DNA from: Pseudomonadota bacterium | GTDB lineage: Bacteria; Pseudomonadota; Gammaproteobacteria; Arenicellales; Poriferihabitantaceae | Assembly: GCA_024226105.1 (NCBI GenBank) | Contig: JAAELZ010000891.1 | Location: forward strand, 1 to 5,653 | Reading direction: 5' to 3' | Length of the DNA stretch: 5,653 nucleotides | Part shown: piece after piece, positions 1-5,653 of the stretch | Layout of the letters: every line of letters starts with the position of its first letter | How positions within the stretch are numbered: position 1 is the stretch's first letter | Made by a program: the position numbers and the translations under genes | Notes under the pieces: model-generated | What the model was told of the DNA's origin: nothing | Seen by the model: only the letters and a program-made list of their open reading frames with translations | Database searches by the model: none

Positions 1-136
1 AATGTTACAACGCGTTTTAGGCTTACCCAATCACGACCCATCAACGTCATCAACAATTTGCTCTGATGAGGTCGATTCGGTAATGAGCACTGGACAGGTG
101 CGTCCGGAAAACAGGACACTCGAAAAAAAAGGCTAA
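1..136 (+). other. Possible 3' end of an unidentified plus-strand gene (competing minus-strand frame)
   Basis: Seen: plus frame 2 is open from the window edge to a TAA at 134-136, about 44 codons. Its hydrophilic tail ends in RPENRTLEKKG and matches no family I recognise. Against it, a minus-strand frame is also open, from a TGA at 189-191 to the left edge (about 62 codons), with candidate starts TTG at 146, GTG at 119 and ATG at 50, none with a clear ribosome binding site. Only one is likely to be coding. The plus frame reads more like a protein tail. The minus frame would better explain the FNR-like site at 177-194 as a promoter element. The edge prevents a decision. Confidence 0.25.
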
Positions 137-176
137 ACGGGCCCAAAATGACGCTAAATCCGACCTTATATCGGGA

Positions 177-194
177 AATTGATCGACATCAATT
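177..194. promoter_or_regulatory. FNR/ANR-type binding site (perfect palindrome)
   Basis: The sequence AATTGATCGACATCAATT contains TTGAT-N4-ATCAA, an exact match to the FNR/ANR consensus, and the flanking bases extend the arms to 7 bp each. FNR-family proteins activate anaerobic promoters when the site is centred near -41.5. The centre here is 185.5. For leftward transcription this predicts a start near 144 and a -10 near 151-156, which reads TAGCGT on the minus strand (weak, but with the conserved TA...T). For rightward transcription the predicted -10 (215-220, CACCGA) is poor, and the only gene to the right is on the opposite strand. A leftward target, beyond the window or starting near its edge, is therefore inferred. 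Confidence 0.6.
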
Positions 195-195
195 A

Positions 196-210
196 GCCGC
201 CCCTCCCTCC
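196..210 (-). other. G-rich tract next to the FNR-like site
   Basis: The minus strand reads GGAGGGAGGGGCGGC, four G runs separated by single bases, only 1 bp from the palindrome at 177-194. It could form a two-quartet G-quadruplex in single-stranded DNA or RNA. It also resembles a strong Shine-Dalgarno sequence, but the only well-placed start after it (ATG inside the palindrome) runs just seven codons to a stop. What is seen is the base composition; any function is speculation. Confidence 0.3.
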
Positions 211-271
211 TTTACACCGAGAGCCTGGAGGCAGCGCACTTTTTAGACTTTCAAATTCCTATTCATAAATC

Positions 272-1222
272 CTACAAACTCAAACCCATCCAGAACTGAA
301 GATCACGATCCAGGAATTCCTCAACCGTCAAATAGTGTGAACCATCACAGGAAAATGTCAGCCCGACCATACCATTAATAATATTGAGCGAGCCCGAACG
401 TAAATAGATTGTGTCATCTATATAGCGCAAAGACTTAAACAGTGCATACACCTGCCTGACCTGGTCTGGCGTCACAACTGCTCGAGTGGGGTAGGGTCGT
501 TCTGGATAAGCAAGCAACAGATCTTCATCCATGACCTCATGGATATTAAACAACTGATACTGAAACGGATCATCATAAAACCACAAGGTACAGCGGTTGC
601 TTGAAAACAGCATCTTGGTATGAAATACACCGTAGTCAGTGATCAGTTCTGCCAGTCGATCAAACGCGGCATCGCCGACCTTATCAAATTCACTTTGCAC
701 GCGTTGCTGCTGAAACAGTGTGCCACGGACTGCCGGATCCCCCCGGTACTGGGTGTATGGTGAATTGATAATCTGTAACCGGGAGTTTTGCATCAAATCG
801 CTGACGTTAAAATCCGCCGCAATAAAGCCTTCCAGATGATTATTCGGGTTGACGGCCTGTAAGGCAGTTACCGTCCGGCGGCTGTCGTATTCGCTGATAT
901 AAACCGAAGAGAGCATAATGCCTTTAAACGGCAGGTTCTTTTTTAGATAAGGGCGCTCACTTAAATCACGCCCGCGCCAGTCTTTATCAAGGCTCTGCGG
1001 ACTGATCATTGCCGAGACCACATGGTTGTCACGATCCCACGCGTAGATCAGCTTGCACTGCGATACGCGCTGCAAGCCTGCCTGCAACAGGGCATCAATT
1101 TTCCCGCCCTGCGGCCAAACCTCCCCACAGGCAACGGCCAGTTCACATAACGGTTCACGTATGATGGAGGCCAGCGCAAGTTTTTTCTCTTCAACAGAAT
1201 GGAGAATTGACGAATCTGACAT
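272..1222 (-). CDS. PDC/Cache-like sensor domain protein without output domain
   Basis: A 316-residue soluble protein with no signal peptide or membrane segment. Residues about 20-145 look like a PDC (PAS-like, Cache family) ligand-binding fold: KLIYAWDRDNHVVSAM (57-72) resembles the central strand pair, GRDLSERPYL (84-93) matches the G-x-D-L-S-x-R-P-Y element of these domains, then VYISEYDSRRTVTALQAV (107-124) and GFIAADFNVSDL (132-143) give the closing strands. Residues about 180-316 match nothing I can name; I see no GGDEF, EAL, kinase, HTH or methyl-accepting module. PDC domains usually sit outside the membrane in receptors, so a free cytoplasmic copy is unusual. The start ATG lies 156 bp from dsbB, which is divergent, and has no strong ribosome binding site. 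The role is unknown; sensing a small ligand and acting through a partner is inference. Confidence 0.82.
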   Translation of the reverse strand: MSDSSILHSVEEKKLALASIIREPLCELAVACGEVWPQGGKIDALLQAGLQRVSQCKLIYAWDRDNHVVSAMISPQSLDKDWRGRDLSERPYLKKNLPFKGIMLSSVYISEYDSRRTVTALQAVNPNNHLEGFIAADFNVSDLMQNSRLQIINSPYTQYRGDPAVRGTLFQQQRVQSEFDKVGDAAFDRLAELITDYGVFHTKMLFSSNRCTLWFYDDPFQYQLFNIHEVMDEDLLLAYPERPYPTRAVVTPDQVRQVYALFKSLRYIDDTIYLRSGSLNIINGMVGLTFSCDGSHYLTVEEFLDRDLQFWMGLSL

Positions 1223-1264
1223 TTAGGTTATTTTGGGTATTTTCTACAATCACTTTGTGCGCTG

Positions 1265-1293
1265 ATAATAGTCCGCGCATACTCTCAGTACCA
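1265..1293 (-). promoter_or_regulatory. Possible promoter for the PDC-domain gene
   Basis: The minus strand has TATTAT at 1265-1270, five of six matches to a sigma-70 -10 box. It would give a transcription start near 1258 and a leader of about 36 nt before the ATG at 1222. The hexamer 17 bp upstream (TGGTAC, 1288-1293) is a poor -35. The same bases read GATAAT on the plus strand (1264-1269), so the element could also serve dsbB. The call rests on the -10 alone. Confidence 0.3.
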
Positions 1294-1313
1294 GTATTTT
1301 CCCAAACTAAAGA

Positions 1314-1342
1314 TTGGGGCCATGATGCACAAGCGTTATACT
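1314..1342 (+). promoter_or_regulatory. Likely sigma-70-type promoter for dsbB
   Basis: TTGGGG (1314-1319) and TATACT (1337-1342) are separated by exactly 17 bp. The -10 matches the consensus at five of six positions; the -35 keeps only TTG. Transcription would begin near 1349 and give a leader of about 30 nt ending at the ribosome binding site and ATG at 1379. The -10 lies inside the longer version of the dsbB frame, which argues against the 1322 start. It probably also serves cmoA and cmoB, since no terminator is visible between the three genes. Confidence 0.5.
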
Positions 1343-1367
1343 TCAGAGCCGAAGCATTTAGATAATT

Positions 1368-1372
1368 TAAGG
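1368..1372 (+). promoter_or_regulatory. Ribosome binding site that decides the dsbB start
   Basis: TAAGG sits 6 nt before the ATG at 1379. The alternative upstream ATG pair at 1322/1325 is preceded only by GATTGGGGCC, which is a poor Shine-Dalgarno match. Confidence 0.65.
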
Positions 1373-1378
1373 CAAGCA

Positions 1379-1882
1379 ATGATTTCTCTACCTCAAAATC
1401 GAACCCTCTATATTCTTGGCTTTATGACCTGCTGCGGCTTACTTTCTGTCGCACTTTTCATGCAATTTGGTCTGGGCTACGAACCCTGCCCGCTGTGTAT
1501 TTTTCAGCGTCTCGCTTTTGTCGCGATCGGCCTCGTCTGCCTGCTTGCGGCAATACATAATCCTGACATGACCGGCCACAAAGCCTACGGCTCTTTAATT
1601 GGCATCGCCGGAATTACCGGGCTCAGCATTTCGCTTCGCCACTCCTGGCTGCAACACAACCCACCCGAATTTGTGGAGTGTGGTGCAGGGCTGGATTACT
1701 GGCTCGAGACCCTGCCCGTCGGGGAAATTATCCAGAAGATACTGACCGGCTCGGGTGAGTGCACCGATGTAATATGGAAATTCCTGGGCTTAAGTATTCC
1801 GGAGTGGACGGCTGTCATGTATCTGGGGTTTATCGTGTTTGCAATTCGTCAAATACTGTATAAGCCAAAAGACAGATATTAA
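1379..1882 (+). CDS. dsbB: Disulfide bond formation protein B
   Basis: Inner-membrane quinone reductase that reoxidises periplasmic DsbA and passes the electrons to ubiquinone or menaquinone. With the chosen start it has 167 residues (E. coli 176). Four membrane segments are visible at about 10-29, 41-60, 68-86 and 143-162. The first periplasmic loop carries the redox pair C37-P-L-C40, followed by IFQR with R44 at the position of the quinone-site arginine (E. coli R48). The second loop supplies C101 and C128, the pair that exchanges with DsbA, and ends in the family signature GEC-TDVIWKFLGLSIPEW (126-143). All four catalytic cysteines are present. The frame opens at ATG 1322 (186 residues), but 1379 has the better ribosome binding site, a promoter just upstream and a more typical N-terminus. 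First gene of a likely dsbB-cmoA-cmoB transcript; the link to tRNA modification is not an obvious functional one. Confidence 0.96.
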   Translation: MISLPQNRTLYILGFMTCCGLLSVALFMQFGLGYEPCPLCIFQRLAFVAIGLVCLLAAIHNPDMTGHKAYGSLIGIAGITGLSISLRHSWLQHNPPEFVECGAGLDYWLETLPVGEIIQKILTGSGECTDVIWKFLGLSIPEWTAVMYLGFIVFAIRQILYKPKDRY

Positions 1883-1917
1883 GGCTGCCCTCGGCACAGC
1901 TACCTGCCTCGTTAGCA

Positions 1918-2670
1918 ATGAACGCCTCCCGCGATGAGCTATTTTCGGAACTTGCCTCTGACATAGAAGCCTTTCGTTTTGATGAACGCGTAACACGTGT
2001 GTTTGCTGACATGATTCGACGCTCGGTCCCGGGTTACGCCTCCGTTATTGCCATGACCGGCGTGTTGGGCGCCGAACATATTCGGCCACATAGCCGTGTG
2101 TATGATTTAGGTTGCTCGCTGGGCACCAGCCTGATGTCCATCCACAGCCGTGTTGAAGTGCCCTGTAAGCTCATCGGCATCGACAACTCCCCCGCAATGA
2201 TTTCGGCCTGCCGGCAGAATCTGGACAGCCTGGCGAAAAAACCTCAGATCGATACCCAACTGGCGTGCGCCGATATCACCGAAACGGCGATCAGCAATGC
2301 CAGCCTGGTAGTCATGCACTACACCCTGCAATTTATTGAACCGGACAAACGCCTCGATTTACTCCGAAAAATTCATGCCGGCCTGAACCCGGGCGGCATT
2401 CTGATTCTGTCTGAGAAACTAAACTTTAAAGATCCAAAAATGGACGCGGCGCTCACCCGACTCTACTATGATTTCAAAAAGCACAATGGTTATTCGGAAC
2501 TGGAGATCAGTCAGAAACGCCAGGCGCTCGAAAATGTGCTTATCCCCGAGACCGAGAAAACCCATTTGAGGCGCCTGAACAAAGCCGGATTTGAAAGCGC
2601 TATGAGCTGGTTTCAATGCCTGAATTTCCATTCGTTTGTGGCCTATAAATCTGCAAAAAAGCAGGCCTGA
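1918..2670 (+). CDS. cmoA: Carboxy-S-adenosyl-L-methionine synthase
   Basis: Class I SAM-dependent enzyme that uses SAM and prephenate to make carboxy-SAM (phenylpyruvate and CO2-derived carboxylate chemistry), the donor for wobble uridine 5-oxyacetic acid. It has 250 residues (E. coli 247) and aligns end to end from memory. FDERVTRVF (21-29) and RRSVPGY (34-40) form the N-terminal signature; VYDLGCSLG (61-69) is SAM motif I; GIDNSPAMI (87-95) is motif II; ADI (118-120) contacts adenine in this fold; GLNPGG (155-160) and SEK (165-167) follow. GYSELEISQKR (191-201) is characteristic of CmoA; its last arginine aligns with the E. coli residue (R199) that holds the carboxylate. WFQCLNF (231-237) closes the fold. 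The ATG aligns with the E. coli start although the ribosome binding site is weak. It lies 35 bp after dsbB and 8 bp before cmoB, whose enzyme consumes its product. Confidence 0.97.
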   Translation: MNASRDELFSELASDIEAFRFDERVTRVFADMIRRSVPGYASVIAMTGVLGAEHIRPHSRVYDLGCSLGTSLMSIHSRVEVPCKLIGIDNSPAMISACRQNLDSLAKKPQIDTQLACADITETAISNASLVVMHYTLQFIEPDKRLDLLRKIHAGLNPGGILILSEKLNFKDPKMDAALTRLYYDFKKHNGYSELEISQKRQALENVLIPETEKTHLRRLNKAGFESAMSWFQCLNFHSFVAYKSAKKQA

Positions 2671-2678
2671 AAATCCTG

Positions 2679-3689
2679 ATGACAAAACAGGCTGAATTCC
2701 TATATCAGGCACTTGGTATTGAGCCGTTTGTCCAACAACTGGAACAGGATGAACACCGCTGGGCAAACAGCCTGCCACAGGAAATCCGTTCACTGCTGAC
2801 TGAATTCAAACATGGCGATCTTGCGCGCTGGCTCGGTCTGCTTAAAGAACTGCCCGCCGTGAATAAATTGAAATTCGAGCTTAGGCGAGAGGCCGTCTCG
2901 CTAAGCGGCTCCCCACTGGAAGACTCACAACAGCAAAAACTGCTGGACATACTCAAGGGGCTGAAACCCTGGCGGAAAGGCCCTTACAGCCTGTTCGGCA
3001 TTGATATCGATACGGAATGGCGCTCCGATCTTAAATGGCAGCGTATCAAGCAACACCTCGACCTCAATAACAAAACCGTTCTTGATGTGGGCTGTGCAAA
3101 CGGTTATTTCGGCTGGCGCATGCTGGGGGCAGGCGCCAAAACTGTGGTGGGCATTGACCCGGGCTGGTTGTTCATCGTTCAGTTCCTGCTGATCAATCAC
3201 TACGCGCAACAGCGACCAATGCCGGGAACACATACCCTGTTACCCTGTCGCCTGGAAGACCTGCCGGATAATCTGGAATATTTTGACAGCGTCTTTTCCA
3301 TGGGCGTGCTCTATCATCGTCGTTCTGTCTTCGATCACCTGTTTGAGCTTAAACGATGCCTGAAACCCGGCGGGCAGCTCGTGCTTGAAACATTGGTTAT
3401 TCCCGCCAATTTCGGTGAAGTACTGGTTCCCCGTGATCGCTATGCGCGCATGCGCAACGTCTGGTTTCTGCCCAACACTGACATTTTGTGTGGCTGGCTT
3501 GCGCGCGCGGGTTTTAAGGGTATTCAAGCCATTGACGAGTCTGTCACTTCTCCCCGTGAGCAACGCAAAACACAGTGGATGGATTCACAGTCTCTGGATT
3601 CCTGCCTTGACCCCGAAAACCCGGAATTAACCATTGAAGGTTACCCCGCGCCCCGACGCGCCATTATTCTCGCGCACAGGCCTGCGTAG
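2679..3689 (+). CDS. cmoB: tRNA U34 carboxymethyltransferase
   Basis: Transfers the carboxymethyl group of carboxy-SAM to 5-hydroxyuridine-34 of tRNA, giving cmo5U, which widens decoding of four-fold degenerate codon boxes. It has 336 residues (E. coli 323). A helical N-terminal region (about 1-95) precedes PWRKGPYSLFGIDIDTEWRS (97-116), then SAM motif I VLDVGCANGYFGWRM (134-148), GIDP (158-161), FSMGVLYHRR (206-215), LVLETLVI (234-241), RYARMRNVWF (254-263) and the terminal GYPAPRRAI (321-329). K100, Y212 and R327 align with E. coli K91, Y200 and R315, which recognise the carboxylate and so select carboxy-SAM over SAM. Motif I reads GCANG where E. coli has GCGSG. The ATG is 8 bp after the cmoA stop with only a distant AGG upstream, so translational coupling is likely. 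The gene converges on hemD. Confidence 0.97.
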   Translation: MTKQAEFLYQALGIEPFVQQLEQDEHRWANSLPQEIRSLLTEFKHGDLARWLGLLKELPAVNKLKFELRREAVSLSGSPLEDSQQQKLLDILKGLKPWRKGPYSLFGIDIDTEWRSDLKWQRIKQHLDLNNKTVLDVGCANGYFGWRMLGAGAKTVVGIDPGWLFIVQFLLINHYAQQRPMPGTHTLLPCRLEDLPDNLEYFDSVFSMGVLYHRRSVFDHLFELKRCLKPGGQLVLETLVIPANFGEVLVPRDRYARMRNVWFLPNTDILCGWLARAGFKGIQAIDESVTSPREQRKTQWMDSQSLDSCLDPENPELTIEGYPAPRRAIILAHRPA

Positions 3690-3754
3690 CTTCAGGGCAT
3701 CAACATTGCATTAGAGATAGACAGCTTGATGAACTACCCGGAGACGGATTAGTT

Positions 3755-4543
3755 TTACAGGGGTTTTGTCGCTGTCAGCATTTCCTTATCCGAGGCATTT
3801 CTCGCCTCCCTGAGCGGAAATGAATAGCGTTCACGGATTTTCTGTGCCACGCGTGTACCCGGCACCACAAGTTGCACACGTTTTAACATCGAATCAGCCC
3901 CGGGACCCAACATCTGAACCAGGTTCTCAAAAGCTGCGAAGCTGGTCAACATAACATAATGAATCTGCTCCGCCCGGAACTTCTTCACAAGCGAAATACG
4001 ATCATAATTAAGCGGAATAGCCCGCGTATAGGCCTGGATATACTCCAGTTTCGCACCGCGTTCAACAAGGGTTTCGCGCAAGGTTTCACGCCCGCACTGG
4101 CCACGCACGATAAAGACATGGCGCCCCGTCAGATCCTGTAACAGGGGATGCTGCAACAAACCTTCACTATTTTGATGTTTCGAATCGGGCGAAATGGCAA
4201 CAAACAGGTTTTCTGCCGCCAATGCAGCCTGGGTACGCTCCCCTACTGCCGCAATCTGTGCGCTGGCAAGATGGTATCGTAGCGCATCGCTCACATTCTG
4301 GAACACGCCCCTGACAGCATTGGCGCTCACGAAAATCAGCACGTCACCGGATTGAATCCGGGACAGGCTGGCACGTAATTCGGTAACCGGGCTTAAAGTA
4401 ATTTCGAGACAGGGAACGACGTAAGGTGTTCCTCCGTGGGCGTTTACCAGTGCCGCTATGCCCTCGCACTGCTCTATCGGGCGGGTAATCAGTATGCCCG
4501 CTCCGTTTAGAGCTAAACCACGCCTGTCAGCTTCCGAGTTCAC
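3755..4543 (-). CDS. hemD: Uroporphyrinogen-III synthase
   Basis: Cytoplasmic enzyme that closes hydroxymethylbilane with inversion of ring D to give uroporphyrinogen III, the branch point to heme, siroheme and cobalamin. The family is weakly conserved, but with the chosen start (262 residues, normal length) its landmarks are present: ILITRP (17-22), GDVLIFVSANAV (66-77), IAAVGERT (97-104), NSEGLL (125-130), VFIVRGQCGRETL (143-155), AYTR (171-174), MLTS (198-201) and VVPGTRVA (226-233), fitting the two-domain fold. No ATG precedes TRP in this frame. Candidate starts are GTG at 4543 (17 nt overlap with hemC) and GTG at 4573 (272 residues, 47 nt overlap); neither has a clear ribosome binding site, and I prefer the shorter. 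Translation is probably coupled to hemC. No hemX or hemY follows; the next gene is convergent cmoB, 65 bp away. Confidence 0.93.
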   Translation of the reverse strand: MNSEADRRGLALNGAGILITRPIEQCEGIAALVNAHGGTPYVVPCLEITLSPVTELRASLSRIQSGDVLIFVSANAVRGVFQNVSDALRYHLASAQIAAVGERTQAALAAENLFVAISPDSKHQNSEGLLQHPLLQDLTGRHVFIVRGQCGRETLRETLVERGAKLEYIQAYTRAIPLNYDRISLVKKFRAEQIHYVMLTSFAAFENLVQMLGPGADSMLKRVQLVVPGTRVAQKIRERYSFPLREARNASDKEMLTATKPL

Positions 4544-5462
4544 GATATACGTCTTTGAGTATCCCGTCTGCACCCTGCTTTATGAGTTCAAATGCAGCGC
4601 GCTCACCCAACTGTTGCGCTTCATTCAGCGGCGCCGTGTATTCACACTGTAAAACGGTTTTCCCGTCTACCGATGCAACCAGCGCACGGAAATAGATTTC
4701 GTCACCGGACAAAATGGCGTGTGCGGCAACCGGCACGTGACAGCCGCCGCCAAGTTTTTCATTTGCAGCACGTTCGGCACGCACCCGTATGGCCGTCGGC
4801 TGATGATGCAAATCAGCAATTATGCTTTCTACTACGCTGTCGCCTTCACGGCACTCAATGCCAACCGCACCCTGCCCAACGGCTGGCAACATTTCTTCCG
4901 GTTCAATCAAGGCAGTTATGCGTGAATCGAATTCCAGGCGTTTCAACCCTGCTGCGGCGAGGATAATGGCATCAAAATCTCCTTTGTCCAGGCGCGCCAG
5001 GCGCGTATTGACGTTACCGCGCAAATCGACCAGTTCTAAACCTGGGTATTTTGCCGCAATCTGACTCTTGCGCCGCAAGCTGCAGCTTCCTACTTTGGCC
5101 CCGTCGGGCAATTCACTCAAGGTGTTGTAGTGATTTGAGACAAAAGCATCGCGTGGATCTTCACGTTCACAAATAACCGGAATATGTAGCCCTTCAGGCA
5201 GATGCACGGTAACATCTTTCATTGAATGCACCGCGATATCGACTTCGTTTTCCAGCAAGGCGGTTTCAAGCTCCTTAAGAAACAGCCCTTTCCCGCCGAT
5301 TTTGGCCAATGGCGTTTTAAGGTGTTTGTCTCCAGCTGAAACAATTTCAACCAGTTCCACCTCAGTACCGGGATGGCAACGGATGATAGCATCGCGCACA
5401 TAGTAGGCCTGCCATAAAGCGAGGGGGCTTTTACGCGTACCGATTCGAATTAATTGTGTCAT
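4527..5462 (-). CDS. hemC: Hydroxymethylbilane synthase (porphobilinogen deaminase)
   Basis: Polymerises four porphobilinogens into linear hydroxymethylbilane on a covalent dipyrromethane cofactor in the cytoplasm. It has 311 residues (E. coli 313), complete. IGTRKSPLALWQA (7-19) is the N-terminal signature, KGLFLKELE (58-66) and VHSMKDV (78-84) follow, with D83 matching catalytic D84 of E. coli. VGSCSLRRKSQ (124-134) and LRGNVNTRLARL (147-158) bind the cofactor carboxylates. LPAVGQGAVGIE (192-203) precedes the cofactor loop LGGGCHVPVAAHA (237-249), where C241 matches the cofactor-carrying C242. The residue after KDV is T where P is usual, a mild variation. TAGGT lies 4 nt before the ATG and supports this start. 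The gene overlaps hemD, which takes its product, and begins 32 bp after a SPOR-domain gene on the same strand. Confidence 0.98.
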   Translation of the reverse strand: MTQLIRIGTRKSPLALWQAYYVRDAIIRCHPGTEVELVEIVSAGDKHLKTPLAKIGGKGLFLKELETALLENEVDIAVHSMKDVTVHLPEGLHIPVICEREDPRDAFVSNHYNTLSELPDGAKVGSCSLRRKSQIAAKYPGLELVDLRGNVNTRLARLDKGDFDAIILAAAGLKRLEFDSRITALIEPEEMLPAVGQGAVGIECREGDSVVESIIADLHHQPTAIRVRAERAANEKLGGGCHVPVAAHAILSGDEIYFRALVASVDGKTVLQCEYTAPLNEAQQLGERAAFELIKQGADGILKDVYRELGS

Positions 5463-5494
5463 TTTACCTACTAAGCGCTATTTAAAAGTGATCA

Positions 5495-5653
5495 TCAGCC
5501 GGCCCTGGAAACGCGCAAGCGCATTGCCTTAAACCCCAGTTTTGAAAGTTTATAGTCATCAGACGTCATGGTTCCGTAATCCAGATACGGGCCGATTCGA
5601 ACACGAAAATAGTCTTTGTTTTCAATACTGACTTTCTGAATACTTGCACGCAT
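5495..5653 (-). CDS. SPOR-domain protein, C-terminal part (partial at window edge)
   Basis: An open frame of 52 residues runs in from the right edge to TGA at 5495-5497, followed at once by a second TGA. The stretch KDYFRVRIGPYLDY (13-26) is the typical second half of a SPOR domain (aromatic-R-V-x-V-G-P-F/Y), followed by a helix and a last strand, LSKLGFKAMRLRV (36-48). SPOR domains bind glycan strands lacking stem peptides and bring proteins to the division septum. The first strand and helix of the domain are absent, so the gene continues beyond the window; the ATG formed by the last three bases is probably an internal methionine. The upstream part, including any membrane anchor, cannot be seen. 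It may be cotranscribed with hemC. FtsN- or DedD-like proteins are possible identities but cannot be assigned. Confidence 0.75.
   Translation of the reverse strand: MRASIQKVSIENKDYFRVRIGPYLDYGTMTSDDYKLSKLGFKAMRLRVSRAG

Noticed and set aside
63..125. CTGATGAG at 63-70 followed by CGAAA at 121-125, resembling the two core boxes of a hammerhead ribozyme.
   Set aside because: The bases next to the boxes do not pair to form stem II, and no stem III or cleavage triplet is arranged correctly.
103..130. Inverted repeat GTCC...GGAC followed by an A tract (122-130), considered as a terminator.
   Set aside because: The stem is only about four to six pairs with a mismatch. The run is A on the plus strand, and on the minus strand the T run precedes the hairpin instead of following it.
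163..216. AAAGGAGGG on the minus strand as a ribosome binding site for a small peptide.
   Set aside because: The next ATG is about 17 nt away and its frame stops after seven codons.
223..244. GCCTGGAGGC followed by TTTTT on the plus strand, considered as a terminator for a plus-strand gene ending at 136.
   Set aside because: The stem has only three or four usable pairs and the T run begins 7 nt after it, so it is too weak to support.
1230..1300. Search for a second FNR or CRP site between the PDC gene and dsbB (TTGTGCGCTGATAA looks partly similar).
   Set aside because: The two halves are not symmetrical and do not match TTGAT-N4-ATCAA or TGTGA-N6-TCACA.
3690..3754. Search for a bidirectional terminator between cmoB and hemD.
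   Set aside because: No GC-rich hairpin with a T tract is visible on either strand.
4592..5064. Long plus-strand open frames opposite hemC, and similar frames opposite cmoA and cmoB.
   Set aside because: They lie antisense to well-conserved genes, have protein composition typical of reverse-frame translation and show no recognisable motifs.

Overview
The window looks like ordinary chromosome from a gammaproteobacterium with a mid-range GC content. The evidence is the set of gene families and how closely they match E. coli proteins: DsbB, the CmoA/CmoB pair that makes cmo5U34 in tRNA, and an overlapping hemC-hemD pair. I cannot name the genus. I saw no rRNA, tRNA, CRISPR array, insertion sequence or prophage gene.

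Layout from left to right. Positions 1-271 carry no assignable gene. They hold a perfect FNR/ANR-type palindrome at 177-194 next to a G-rich minus-strand tract, plus two competing open frames running off the left edge. Positions 272-1222 (minus) encode a soluble PDC/Cache-like sensory protein with no recognisable output domain. Positions 1223-1378 are a divergent promoter region. Then come three plus-strand genes in close order: dsbB (1379-1882), cmoA (1918-2670) and cmoB (2679-3689). A 65-bp convergent gap with no visible terminator separates cmoB from hemD (3755-4543, minus), which overlaps hemC (4527-5462, minus). At the right edge, 5495-5653 (minus) is the C-terminal half of a SPOR-domain protein, 32 bp upstream of hemC and possibly cotranscribed with it.

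How the genes work together. CmoA makes carboxy-SAM and CmoB transfers its carboxymethyl group to ho5U34 of tRNA, so the 8-bp spacing makes biochemical sense. HemC and HemD catalyse consecutive steps from porphobilinogen to uroporphyrinogen III. DsbB reoxidises DsbA by passing electrons to quinone.

The well-characterised families here are conventional. The less explained parts are the orphan PDC protein, the FNR-like site with no assigned target at the left edge, the hemCD pair without hemX/hemY beside it, and the SPOR gene upstream of hemC. I do not see convincing evidence of a wholly new system.
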